Positions 22,370 through 33,750 of a stretch of DNA of 64,000 nucleotides are shown piece by piece. A model generated the notes under the pieces. The model saw nothing but the letters and a program-made list of their open reading frames with translations. It was not told where the DNA came from and ran no database searches. Every line of letters begins with the position of its first letter. Position 1 is the stretch's first letter. Origin of the DNA: Lucinisca nassula (lineage: Eukaryota; Mollusca; Bivalvia; Lucinida; Lucinidae); contig OY757023.1 of the NCBI GenBank assembly GCA_963580285.1, positions 130,356,027-130,420,026 on the forward strand. The letters run 5' to 3'. The position numbers and the translations under genes were made by a program.

Positions 22370-23869
22370 TTACGTTGGAGCCGTCATAGAATCTGAGGCC
22401 TGACCCACCGGCGTGCAATTAAAGAGGGAAGCAAAGTTGCCAACCGTGATTGGGTTAACTACCATGCATGCAGTCTGTCGTATAATATCCATGTTGTACC
22501 CAATCTTTTTATATCGAAGAATGATTTTACGAAATTGGGTGCTGAAGTCATTGCGGTTATATATTTTTCTGAATTTATATACTAAGTCACCATAAAATTC
22601 GGGTTCCGATAGACCTTGTTGCAGAAGAGATTTAAGTCCAATATTGAATTTTGAAATTAAATCAGAATGGCGTCTGTAAAATTTTGAAAAGGCTTTGCGT
22701 AGTTTATGGTACCGATAACCCTGATTAAGGAGTTTAGCCGTTAATAATTTATTACGAGTGTTGAAGTCAGTTACATGACTACACACTCTAGCAAATCGAA
22801 TTAATTGCGAAATATAAACGCCATAGGATGGCGCACGAGGAACATCGCCATCCAAAAAAGGAAAATTTACAATCTCAAAATCAAAGTCATCGCGTTTATC
22901 ATAAATTTTGCACGAAACAAATCCATCTACAATAGATAGATTTAAATCCAAAAACGGGGCCTCGGTATCAGAAGAATTTGCTTTATTTAACTGAAGTTCT
23001 AGGGGGTAAATCTGACTGATCAAACCATCAAAATAGGTATTATCAATATTTAATAAATCATCTAAATATCTAGAAGTAGAGCTAAAAGCTTCAATAATTT
23101 CAGATTGGTTATCAATGGAAAGCGACAAAATGAAGTCTCTTTCATAACAATACAAGAACAGATCAGCCACAAGAGGTGCGCAATTAGTACCCATCGGAAT
23201 ACCCACAATTTGTCTAAATAACTTAGTACCGAATCTAATATAAATATTGTCAAGTAGAAAGGTGAGGGCATCACACACTTTCTGACATGACCAACGTGTA
23301 TAATTCTTATGCTCTTTAGAAGTGAAAAATGCATTTCTGACATTACATGCAAGATAGAGAGAATCTTCTCTGTGAAAAGCCCATTCAATTAAATCATTAA
23401 GCTTTTCTTTTATAAGATTATGAGGAAGTGTAGTGTAAAGAGTGGAAAAATCGTAGGTAGACAGACTAGAAGCACGAAACTGTCTAGATTTCAATTTATT
23501 TAAAACCTCATTCGAATTTTTTATAGACCAAAACAGATTTCTTCCTGATCTTTCAAAGACTTTATCACAATATTTAATTACATGCGTTTTAATAGCAGTA
23601 AGACAGGAAGTTAATAATTTAGAAAGTTCAGTGGTAGTGCAAGAACTAGAATTTGCAATAAACCGTGCTTTGTAAGGTTTTTTATGAAGTTTTGGTAACC
23701 AGTATAGCGTAGGAAGCTTGTCTTGGCCTTCGTTAACACACACAGCAAACTTGGTGGCTGAAAGACAAACATGTTTATCTACTATAGCTCTCTCTTCAGC
23801 CAAAGGCTGAAGTTCATAGGCCTTAGTACCACCAAGCTCCTGCTTAAGCGTGTTAACATAGTGGAGCCG
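22370..23869 (-). CDS. Penelope-like reverse transcriptase, N-terminally truncated
   Basis: Reverse transcriptase of a Penelope-like element, the enzyme that copies the element RNA into a chromosome end or nick. The frame is open from an in-frame TGA at 23870-23872 to the TAA at 22370. No ATG lies at the 5' end; the first possible start counted here is TTG at 23801-23803. Motifs, numbered from that codon: LYWLPKLHKKP (~33), YDFSTLYTTLPH (~117, first catalytic Asp), VGIPMGTNCAPLVADL (~206), SRYLDDLL (~244, catalytic YxDD) and EAPFLDLNL (~283). No GIY-YIG endonuclease follows the RT, although canonical Penelope elements have one C-terminally. The architecture therefore fits either an endonuclease-minus element or the Hydra/Naiad/Chlamys-type PLEs, where the endonuclease is N-terminal and would have been lost by 5' truncation. 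All RT motifs look intact. Confidence 0.88.
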   Translation of the reverse strand, partial: RLHYVNTLKQELGGTKAYELQPLAEERAIVDKHVCLSATKFAVCVNEGQDKLPTLYWLPKLHKKPYKARFIANSSSCTTTELSKLLTSCLTAIKTHVIKYCDKVFERSGRNLFWSIKNSNEVLNKLKSRQFRASSLSTYDFSTLYTTLPHNLIKEKLNDLIEWAFHREDSLYLACNVRNAFFTSKEHKNYTRWSCQKVCDALTFLLDNIYIRFGTKLFRQIVGIPMGTNCAPLVADLFLYCYERDFILSLSIDNQSEIIEAFSSTSRYLDDLLNIDNTYFDGLISQIYPLELQLNKANSSDTEAPFLDLNLSIVDGFVSCKIYDKRDDFDFEIVNFPFLDGDVPRAPSYGVYISQLIRFARVCSHVTDFNTRNKLLTAKLLNQGYRYHKLRKAFSKFYRRHSDLISKFNIGLKSLLQQGLSEPEFYGDLVYKFRKIYNRNDFSTQFRKIILRYKKIGYNMDIIRQTACMVVNPITVGNFASLFNCTPVGQASDSMTAPT

Positions 23870-23880
23870 TCACACAACGA

Positions 23881-25585
23881 GCCTATGTAAAACCAAAGGG
23901 CCCCGGGGCGGGGGCATTTTTTTCCCAAACACTATTATTTGAACAATCTTGGTAGGGGTCAACTAGATGAAGCTTCAAACCAAACATCAAAGTCCTGGGC
24001 CTTGCAGTTTCAGAGAAGAAGATTTTTAATGATTTTCCTTATATAAGCCTATGTAAAACCAAAGGGCCCTGGGGCAGGGACATATTTGGCCTCAGCACTA
24101 TAATTTGAATAATATTGTTAGAGGTCCTTTAGATGAAGCTTCATACCAAATATAAAAGACCTAGGCCTTGTGGTTTCAGAGGAGAAGATTTTTAAAGATT
24201 TTCCCTATATAAGTCTATGTAAAACCAAAGGGCCCCAGTGCGGGGACATTTTTGGCCCAAGGGCTATAATTTGAACAATCTTGGTAGAGGTCCATTAGAT
24301 GAGGATCATTCTTAATATCAAAGTCCTGGGCCTTGCGGTTTCAGAGAAGAAGATTTTTAAAGATTCTGCTTATATAAGCCTATGTAAAACCAAAGGGCAC
24401 CGGGGCGGGAGCATTTTTCGCCCCAGCACTAAAATTTGAACAATCTTGGTAGGGGTCCACTAGATGAAGCGTCATACCAAATATCAAAGACCTGGGCCTT
24501 TTGGTTTCAGAGAAGAAGATTTTTAAAGATTTTCCCTATATAAGCCAATGTAAATCAAAGGGCCCCATGGCGGGGGCATTTTTTGTCCCAGCACTATAAT
24601 TTGAACAATCTTGGTAGGGGTCCACTAGATGAAACTTCATATCAAATATCAAAGTCCTGGGCCTTGTGGTTTCAGAGAAGAAGATTTTTAAAGATTTTCC
24701 ATATATAAGCCAATGTAAAACCAAAGGGCCCAGTGGCGGGGGCATTTTTTGTCCCAGCACTATAATTTGAAAAATCTTGGTAGGGGTCCACTAGATGAAG
24801 CTTCATACCAAATATCAAAGTCCTGGGCCTTGTGGTTTCAGAGAAGAAGATTTTAAAAGATTTTCCCTATATAAGCCTGTGTAAAACCAAAGGGCCCCGG
24901 GGCGGGGGCATTTTTCGCCCCAGCACTATAATTTGAAAAATCTTGGTAGGGGTCCACTAGATGAAGCTTCATACCAAATATCAAAGACCTGGGCCTTGTG
25001 GTTTCAGAGAAGAAGATTTTTAAAGATTTTCCCTATATAAGCCAATGTAAAACCAAAGGGCCCCATGGCGGGGGCATTTTTTTGTCCCAGCACTATAATT
25101 TGAACAATCTTGGTAGGGGTCCACTAGATGAAGCTTCATACCAAATATCAAAGTCCTGGGCCTTGTGGTTTCAGAGAAGAAGATTTTTAAAGATTCTTCC
25201 CTATATAAGCCTATGTAAAACCAAAGGGTCCCGGGGCGGGGGCATTTTTCGACCCAGCACTATAATTTGAACAATCTTGGTAGGGGTCCACTAGAAGAAG
25301 CTTCATACCAAATATCAAAGACCTGGGCCTTGTTGTTTCAGAGAAGAAGATTTTTTAAGTTTTTGGTGAAAAAAATCTTTTTTTGGCTCCTGTGACCTAG
25401 ATGTGCAACGGACCGGAACCATTTGAACAACTTTGAAAGGGGACCACCTAAGGATCATTCCTGTGAAGTTTGGTCAAAATCCGATCAGTGGTTTAGAAGG
25501 AGATGTCGTTTAAAAAAATGCACGAGCACGCACGGACGCACGCACGCACGGACGCACGCACGACGGACAAAAAAGTGATCCCAAA
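23881..25585 (+). repeat. ~167-bp tandem core of E2, right part
   Basis: About ten units. Most variation is in GC-rich junctions (GGGCCCCGGGGCGGGGGCAT variants). ORFs at 24536-24760 and 24998-25270 follow the period and are not genes. Confidence 0.8.
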
Positions 25586-25616
25586 AGCTCACCTCGTCAC
25601 TACGTGACGGTGAGCT
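25586..25616. repeat. Terminal hairpin of E2
   Basis: AGCTCACC ... GTCAC TAC GTGAC ... GGTGAGCT: nested inverted repeats forming one long hairpin at the element end. Same structure at 29344-29375, 31779-31806 (cut short) and 33717-33748. Confidence 0.8.
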
Positions 25617-25618
25617 AA

Positions 25619-26429
25619 AAAGTGGTAACATTGACTATTTTAGTGTAAGAAAATTTCATCTTTTCAAACTTGTCCAAATGAAATTCAGTATGTCGGATAA
25701 ATTTTGAGCTGTCTGGACAATTTGTCTGAACTGCATTTTGGGCCAGCAGAATCCCTGTACTAGCTTCATGACAAATATCAAAGACCTGGGCCTTCTGGTT
25801 TCAGACAAGATGATTTTTAAAGGTTTTCCCTATGTAACTCAAATATCGAATACCACTGGGCCATCTGGTTTCAGTCAAGAAGATCTTTTAGATTTATAAA
25901 CATTTTGTCTATATTAGGCTATGTAAACCCATTGGGCCCGACTAGCGGTCCACTAGACATATATTTAAGCTTCACACCAAATATCAAAGACCTCCAGGGC
26001 TGTATTGTTTCAAACAAGAAGATATTTAAAGGTTTTCCCTAAATACTTCTATGTAAACGCAGTTGGCCCTGCCTCGGGCCATTTTTGGCCCCAGTGCTAT
26101 AATTCGAACAATCTGGGTAGAGGTCCACTAGAAGAAGCTTCATGCCAAATATGAAATACCTCATCCTGGGCCTTCTGGTTTCATAAGAAGATCTTTTAAA
26201 GTTTTCTCTGATTTTCCCCTATTTGTGGTCATGGCAACCAGAATTCTGCATGGAATATTGAATACTTTGAACAAATTTGAGAGGATCACCCAAGGATTAT
26301 TTCTGCAGAGTTTTGTCAAAATCTAGTTTAGGAGGCGATCATGTTGTTTAAAGAAATTGTGAATGGACGGACACTTGGATGGACGATCACAACGATGGGC
26401 AGTGACCAATCACAATAGCTCCCCCTCTT
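25619..26429. repeat. Highly degenerate ~167-bp repeat copies
   Basis: Recognisable CTTCATGACAAATATCAAAG and GGGCCTTCTGGTTTCAG blocks between about 25750 and 26400. Clearly older than E1-E4. No gene. Confidence 0.55.
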
Positions 26430-26534
26430 TGCAGTGGTTTGAGCCTTGCTCAGGTCACATGTGAGATGCTAAGTTCTGCAATGGAAGGTCAGAGGGTTTT
26501 TCTCCAGATACTCAAGTTTTCACCCAATTCTGAT
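26430..26534 (+). mobile_element. SINE (GGCCTAGTGGATAAG family), 5' part, split
   Basis: Contains the B-box region GGTTTGAGCC and stops at ACCCAATTCTGAT. The same SINE resumes at 29561 (TCTGATTAATGATCAGC), so ~3.0 kb is inserted in it. Confidence 0.7.
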
Positions 26535-26731
26535 AGGGCTGCAACGATATAGTTACCTCAAGATACAATACATATTGCGATATTTGTGTCACGATACGAT
26601 ACATATTGCGATACACTTTCCGGCATGAAAAAGAAACTTTAAGTAAAGAAATTCCTTAAAATCAGCTTTAAGCAATACTTATAAATTTAATTCTTTTGTA
26701 GAAATTAACTGTAATATACATGAACAATGGA

Positions 26732-29375
26732 AACAAGAGGGCCATGATGGCCCTGGATCGCTCACCTGATCCATAGAATAACAAATGGGCCCCAGGGCAG
26801 GGTCATTATTGACCCCAGGGCTATAATGTGCATAATGTTGAGGGAGGTCTAAAAAGGAGAAGCTTCATACCAAATATCAACAAAGACTATAATTAACAAT
26901 CTTGGCAAAGGCCCTTTAGATGAAGCTATACACCAAATATCAAAGCCCTGGGCCTTGCGGTATTAGAGAAGATGATGTTTTTAAAGATATTCCCTACATA
27001 AGCCTATGTAAAACCAAATGGCCCCCGGGCTGGGCCATTTTAGGCCTTCATACACCAAATATCAAAGCCCTGGGCCTTGCGGTATTAGAGAAGATGATGT
27101 TTTTAAAGATATTCCCTACATAAGCCTATGTAAAACCAAATGGCCCCCGGGCTGGGCCATTTTAGGCCTCAGGGCTATAACTTGGACAATCTTCTGAGAA
27201 AAAGATTTTCAAAGATTATTTTTTTTTTTTTTTTTTTTTTTGGTTTGGGTTTTACGGCCCTTTCAAGATTATTTCACTCATATTGAGCCGATCGTTAATC
27301 AGAGGTGGGCGAAAACCGGAGTACCCGGAGAAAAACCACCTGACCTTCCGTTGCAGAACTTGGCGTCTCACACGTGGCCCGAGCGAGGCTCAAACCTACG
27401 GCGGTGAGAGACCTAATGACTAAGAGTCAGCGCTCTTATCCACTAGGCCACGGAGGCCCGTTCAAAGATTATAAAAGTCTATGTAAAACCAAAGGGCCCT
27501 CGGGTGGGGGCATTTGTGGCCCAAGGGCTATAATTTGAACAATCTTGGTAAAGGTCCACTAGATAAAGCTCCATACCAAATATCAAAGACATGGGCCTTG
27601 CAGTCTCAGAGAAGAAGATTTTTAAAGATTTCCCCTATATAAGTCTATGTAAAACCAAAGGGCCCCGAGGTGGGGGCATATTTGGTCTCAGGGTTTTAAT
27701 TTGAACAATCTTGGTAAAGGTCAACTAGATGTAGCTTCACACCAAATATCAAAGACCTAGTAGGCCTTGTGGTTTCAGAGAAGATGATTTTTAAAGATTT
27801 CCTTTTATAAGTCTATGTAAAACCTAAGGGTCTCGGGGTGGGGCATTTGTGGCCCCAGGGCTATAATTTGAACAATCTTGATAGAGATCCACTAGATGAA
27901 ATTTCACACCAAATATCAAAGACCTACGCCTTGTGGTTTTACAGAAGAAGATTTTTTTTAAGATTTTCACTATATAAGTCTATTTAAAACCAGGGGGCCA
28001 GAGGCGGGGACATATTTGGTCTCAGGGCTATAATTTGAACAATCTTGGTAAAGGTCGACTAGATGTAGCTTCACACCAAATATCAAAGACCTAGGCCTTG
28101 TGGTTTCAGAGAAGATGATTTTTAAAGATTTCCCTTTATAAGTCTATGTAAAAGCAAAGGGCCCCTGAGAGGGGGCATTTTTGGCACCAGCACTATAATT
28201 TGGACAATCTTGGTAGGGATCCACTAGATGAAGAGTCATACCAAATTTCAAAGACCTGGGCCTTGCGGTTTCAGAGAAGAAGATTTTTAAATATTTTTCC
28301 AATATAAGTCTATGTAAAACCAAAGGGCCTGAGGCGAGGCATATTTGTTCTCAGGCTATAATTTGAACAATCTTGGTAAAGGTCCACTAGATGTAGCTTC
28401 ACACCAAATATCAAAGACCTAGGCCTTGTGGTTTCAGAGAAGATGATTTTTAAAGATTTCCCTTTATAAGTCTATGTAAAACTAAAGGGCCCTTGAGCGG
28501 GGGCAGTTTTGCCCCAGCACTACAATTTGAACAATCTTGGTAGGGGTCCACTAGATGAAGCTTCATACCAAATATCAAAGACGCCTTGTGGTTTCAGAAG
28601 AAGATTTTTTATAGATTTTCCCTATATAAGCCGATGTAAAGCAAAAGGGTCCCGGGGCTGGGGCATTTTTGGCCCAGGACTATAATTTGAACAATCTTGG
28701 TAGGGGTCCACTAGATGAAGCTTCATACCAAATATCAAAGACCTGGGCCTTGCAGTTTCAGAGAAGAAGATTTTTAAAGGTTGTCCCTATATTATCCTTT
28801 GTAAAACCAAAGGGCCCGGGGGCTGGGGCATTTGTGGCCCCAGCACTATAATTTGAACAATCTTGGTAGGGGTCCACCAGATGCAGCTTCATACCAAATA
28901 TCAAAGACCTGGGCCTTGCGGTTTCAGAGAAGAAGATTTTTAAAGATTTTCCCTATATAAGCCCATGTAAAAAACAAAGGGCCCTGGGGCAGGGGCATTT
29001 TTGGCCGCAGCACTATAATTTGAACAATCTTGGTAGGGGTCCACTAGATGAAGCTTCATACCAAATATCAAAGACCTGGGCCTTGTGGTTTCAGAGAAGA
29101 AATTTTTTTAAGTTTCCGGTGAAAAAAATATATTTTTGGCTCCTGTGACCTAATGTAGATGTGCAATGGACAGGAACCATTTGAACAACTTTGAAAGGGG
29201 ACAACCTAAGGATCATTCTTGTGAAATTTGGTCAAAATCTGATCAATGGTTTAGGAAGAGATGTCACTTGAAGAAGAAGTTTACGCACGCACGCAGGGAC
29301 GGACACACGGACGGACGCACGACGGACGAAAAGTGATCCCAAAAGCTCACCCCGTCACTATGTGACAGGTGAGCT
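26732..29375 (+). mobile_element. Composite element E3 with ~167-bp core array
   Basis: Header ACAAGAGGGCCATGATGGCCC and GGATCGCTCACCTGATCC; core array of ~14 units; tail with an ACGCACGC stretch and terminal hairpin 29344-29375. A ~100-bp stretch (CACCAAATATCAAAGCCCTG...) is locally duplicated at 26930-27150. SINE insertion at 27220-27460. Confidence 0.8.
27220..27460 (-). mobile_element. tRNA-derived SINE (GGCCTAGTGGATAAG family), complete
   Basis: 12-bp duplication TTCAAAGATTAT at 27208-27219 and 27461-27472. Minus strand: GGGCCTCCGTGGCCTAGTGG (A box), GTAGGTTTGAGCC (B box), body, then CTTGAAAGGGCCGTAAAACC and a long A tail. Confidence 0.9.
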
Positions 29376-29560
29376 GATAAAAGTGAAAATAGAAACTTAT
29401 TTTTAAGTCACAAATTTAAGCAAAACCAGCAAAAGTTTTCACCTCATCTCCATCAAATTACTATGTTTGCTGTATTGTAATCGTACTATCGTCAAACTGC
29501 TTCACGATATGCGTATCGTCAGCAGATATTGCAATATTTACCAAACAACTCAGTGAAAAC

Positions 29561-29621
29561 TCTGATTAATGATCAGCTTGATATGAGTGAAACAATCTTG
29601 AAAGGACTGTAAAACCAAACA
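29561..29621 (+). mobile_element. SINE 3' part (continuation of 26430)
   Basis: TCTGATTAATGATCAGCTTG through AAAGGACTGTAAAACC. Element E4 starts in its A-rich tail. Confidence 0.7.
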
Positions 29622-32600
29622 AAAACAAGAGGGCCCAGAGGGCCCTGAATCGCTCACCTGAAAATTAGTGTCTCCAGTACATTCTAGGCCCAAGGGCTAT
29701 AATTTGAACAAACTATGTAATGGTCCACTAGATGAAGCTTCATACCAAATATCAAAGACCTGGGCCTTCTGGTTTCAGACAAGAAGATTTTTAAAGGTTT
29801 TCCCTATATAAGCCTATGAAAAACCAAAGGGTCCCGGGGTGGGGGCATTTTTGGCCCAAGGGCTATAATTTGAACAATCTTGAAAGAGGTCCACTGGATG
29901 AAGCTTCATACCAAATATCAAAGACCTGGGCCTTCTGGTTTCAGACATGAAGATCTTCAAAGGTTTTCCCTATTTAAGACTATGAAAAACCAAAGGGTCC
30001 CGGGGTGGGGGCATTTTTGGCCCAAGGGCTATAATTTGAACAATCTTGAAAGAGGTCCACTAGATGAAGCTTCACACCAAATACCAAAGATCTGGGCCTT
30101 GCGATTTCAGAGAAAAGGATTTTTAAAGATTTTCCCTGTACAAACCTATGTAAAACCAAAGGCCCGCAGGGCGGGGGCATTTTTGGCCCCAAGGCTATAA
30201 TTTGAACAATCTTAGTAAAGGTCCACCAGGTAAAGCTTCACACCAAATATTAAAGACCTGGGCCTTGTGATTTCAGAGAAGAAGATTTTTTAATGATTTT
30301 CCCTATATAAGCCTATGTAAAACCATAGGCCCCCACGGCGGGGGCATTTTGGCCCCCAGGGCTATAATTTGAACAATCTTGAAAGAGGTCCATTAGATGA
30401 AGCTTCACGCCAAATATCAAAGATCTGGGCCTTGCGGTTTCAGAGAAGAAGATTTTTAAAGATTTTCCCTGTATTCCCTATGTAAAACCAAAGGCCCCCA
30501 GGGCGGGGGCATTTTTGGCCCAAAGGCTATAATTTGAACAATCTTAGTAGAGGTCCACCAGGTAAAGCTTCACACCAAATATTAAAGACCTGGGCCTTGT
30601 GTTTTCAGAGAAGAAGTTTTTTTAATGACTTTCCCTATATAAGCCTATGTAAAACCATAGGCCCCCGCCCCCGGGGCATTTTGGCCCCCAGGGCTTTAAT
30701 TTGAACAATTTTGAAAGAGGTCCAATAGATAAAGCTTCATACCAAATATCAAAGAACTGGGCCTTGCCGTTTGAGAGAAGAAGATTTTTAAAGATTTTCC
30801 CTGTATAAGCCTATGTAAAACCAAAAGCCCCCGGGGCGGGGGCATTTTTGGCCCCAAGGCTATAATTTGAACAATCTTGAAAGAGGTCCACTAGATGAAG
30901 CTTCATACCAAATATCAAAGATCTGGGCCTTGCGGTTTGAGAGAAGAAGATTTTTAAAGATTTTCCCTGTATAAGCCTATGTAAAACCAAAGGCCCCCAT
31001 GGGCGGGGGCATTTTTGGCTCCAAGGCTATAATTTGAACAATCTTAGTAGAGGTCCACCAGGTCGAGCTTCACACCAAATATTAAAGACCTGGGCCTTGT
31101 GGTTTCAGAGAAGAAGATTTTTTAATGATTTTCCCTGTATAAGCCCATGTAAAACCAAAGGCCCCCGGGGTGGGGGCATTTTGGCCCCCAGGGCTATAAT
31201 TTGAACAATCTTGGTAGAGGTCCACTAGATGAAGCTTCATACCAAATATTGAAGACCTGGGCCTTGCGGTTTCAGAGAAGAAGATTTTTAAAGATTTTCC
31301 CTGTATAAGTCTATGTAAAACCAAAGGCCCCCGGGGCGGGGGCATTTTTTGCCCCAAGGCTATAATTTGAACAATCTTAGTAGAGGTCCACCAGGTAAAG
31401 CTTCACACCAAATATTAAAGACCTGGACCTTGTGGTTTCAGAGAAGAAGATTTTTTAATGATTTTCCCTATATAAGCCTATGTAAAACCAAAGGCCCCCC
31501 GATCGATGACCTGGGCCTTGCGGTTTCAGAGAAGAAGATTTTTAAAATTTTGTCTTAAAAAATCTATTTTTAGCTCCTGTGACCCAGATGTGCAATGGAC
31601 CGGAACCATTTGAACAATTTTGAAAGGGGACCACCTAAGGATCATTGCTGTGAAGTTTGGTCAAAATCCGATCAGCTGTTTAGGAGGAGATGTCATTTGA
31701 AGAAAAAGTTTACGCACACACACACACACACACACGCACGCACTGACGACGGACGACGGACGAAAAGTGATCCCAAAAGCTCACCTTGTCACTACGTGAC
31801 AGGTGTTTTTACTGAACAATCTTGAAAGAGGTCCACTAGATGAACAATCTTAAATCCAATAGATAAAGCTTCATACCAAATATCAAAGAACTGGGCCTTG
31901 CCGTTTGAGAGAAGAAGATTTTTAAAGATTTTCCCTGTATAAGCCTATGTAAAACCAAAAGCCCCCGTATTTTTTTTCTTACGGGGTTAGTGGGGGTGGG
32001 GGAGGGGCGGCTCGATATATATAATATAACTAAGGCCCCTGGGGCGGGGGCATTTTTGGCCCAAAGGCTATAATTTGAACAATCTTAGTAAAGGTCCTCC
32101 AGGTAAAGCTTCACACCAAATATTAAACGTGGGCCTGCTGGTTTCAGAGAAGAAGATTTTTTAATGATTTTCCCTATATAAACCTATGTAAAACCATAGG
32201 CCCCCGGGGCGGGGGCATTTTCGCCCCCAGGGCTATAATTTGAACAATCTTGGTAGAGGTCCACTAGATGAAGCTTCACACCAAATATCAAAGATCTGGG
32301 CTGTGCGGTTTCAGAGAAGAAGATTTTTAAACATTTTCCATGTATAAGCCTATGTAAAACCAAAGGCCCCCTAGCGGGGGCATTTTTGGCCCTTAGGTAA
32401 TAATTTGAACAATCTTAGTAGAGGTCCATCAGGTAAAGCTTCACACCAAATACTAAAGACCTTGGCCTTGTGGTTTCAGAGAAGAAGATTTTTTAATGAT
32501 TTTCCCTATATAAGCCTATGTAAAACCAAAGGCCCCTGTGGCGGGGTCATTTTGGCCCCCAGGGCTATAATTTGAAAAATCCTGGTAGAGGTCCACTAGA

Positions 32601-33750
32601 TGAAGCTTCACACCAAATATCAAAGATCTGGGCCGTGCGGTTTCAGAGAAGAAGATTTTTAAAGATTTTTCCTGTATAAGCCTATGTAAAACCAAAGGCC
32701 CCCGGGGCGGGGGCATTTTTGGCCCTAAGGCTATAATTTGAACAATCTTAGTAGAGGTCCACCAGGTAAAGCTTCACACCAAATATTAAAGACCTGGGCC
32801 TTGTGGTTTCAGAGAAGAAGATTTTTTAATGATTTTCCCTATATAAGCCTATGTAAAACCATAGGCCCCAGGGCGGGGACATTTTGGCCCCCAGGGCTAT
32901 AATTTGAACAATCTTGGTAGAGGTCCACTAGATGAAGCTTCACACCAAATATCAAAGATCTGGGCCGTGCGGTTTCAGACAAGAAGATTTTTAAAGATTT
33001 TCCCTGTATAAGCCTATGTAAAACCAAAGGCCCCCGGGGCGGGGGCATTTTTGGCCCTAAGGCTATAATTTGAACAATCTTAGTAGAGGTCCACCAGGTA
33101 AAGCTTCACACCAAATATTAAAGACCTGGGCCTTGTGGTTTCAGAGAAGAAGATTTTTTAATGATTTTCCCCATATAAGCCTATGTAAAACCAAAGGCCC
33201 CTGGGGCGGGGGCATTTTGGCCCCCAGGGCTTTAATTTGAACAATCCTGGTAGAGGTCCACTAGATGAAGCTTCACACCAAATATCAAAGATCTGGGCCG
33301 TGCGGTTTCAGAGAAGAAGATTTTTAAAGATTTTCCCTGTATAAGCCTACGTAAAACCAAAGGCCCCCGGGGCGGGGGCATTTTGGCCCCCAGGGCTTTA
33401 ATTTGAACAATCTTGGTAGAGGTCCACTAGATGAAGCTTCATACCAAATATCAAAGAGCTGGGACTTGCGGTTTCAGAGAAGAAGATTTTTAAAGTTTTC
33501 ATTTAAAAAATCTATTTTTAGCTCCTGTGACCCAGATGTGCAATGGACCGGAACCATTTGAACAATTTTGAAAGGGGACCACCTAAGGATCATTGCTGTG
33601 AAGTTTGGTCAAAATCTGATCAGTGGTTTAGGAGGAGATGTCATTTGAAGAAAAAGTTTACGCACACACACACACACACACGCACGCACTGACGACGGAC
33701 GAAAAGTGATCACAAAAGCTCACCTTGTCACTACGTGACAGGTGAGCTAA
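29622..33750 (+). mobile_element. Composite element E4 with ~167-bp core arrays (two arrays fused)
   Basis: Header ACAAGAGGGCCCAGAGGGCCC then GAATCGCTCACCTG. Core units are locally homogenised into an alternating two-unit higher-order pattern (AGATGAAGCTTCA versus AGGTAAAGCTTCACACC) between about 30,400 and 33,400. A first tail with CA-repeat and hairpin ends at 31806, the array restarts, and a second tail and complete hairpin lie at 33717-33748. An unrelated GC-rich insert sits at 31976-32036. Confidence 0.78.
33717..33748. repeat. Terminal hairpin of E4
   Basis: AGCTCACC TT GTCAC TAC GTGAC A GGTGAGCT, near-perfect over 32 bases. Confidence 0.85.

Larger units (their letters stand above)
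21803..23880 (-). mobile_element. Penelope-like retroelement, 5'-truncated
   Basis: Inserted cleanly between CCCTATATAA (left) and GCCTATGTAAAACC (right) of one ~167-bp unit. It contains the RT gene at 22370-23869 and a ~560-bp 3' region (21803-22369). Upstream of the RT only ~11 bp remain before host repeat resumes, so any N-terminal domain is missing. No target duplication was seen. Confidence 0.82.
21001..25618 (+). mobile_element. Composite element E2 with ~167-bp core array
   Basis: Header ACAAGAGGGCCACGATGGCCC; core units repeat AGATGAAGCTTCATACCAAA, GGTTTCAGAGAAGAAGATTT and TTCCCTATATAAGCCTATGT with a spacing of about 165-168 bp between 24,600 and 25,270. The tail holds an ACGGACGC-rich stretch and a terminal hairpin at 25586-25616. 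Split by the Penelope-like element at 21803-23880. Confidence 0.8.
26535..29560. mobile_element. ~3.0-kb insertion carrying element E3
   Basis: Left end AGGGCTGCAACGATAT resembles hAT-type MITE termini, and nearby TACGATACATATTGCGATAC is repeated. The right end (TCAGTGAAAAC) is not its complement, so the class is unproven. TCTGAT is repeated at both junctions. E3 (26732-29375) lies inside. Confidence 0.45.

Noticed and set aside
26535..29560. Complete hAT transposon
   Set aside because: The left end looks hAT-like and TCTGAT is repeated at both junctions, but the right end is not the inverted repeat of the left, so the class stays open.
24536..33048. Many 60-106-codon ORFs in the ~167-bp arrays
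   Set aside because: Their products repeat the same words on both strands and follow the repeat period, as expected for repeats with few stops in a frame.
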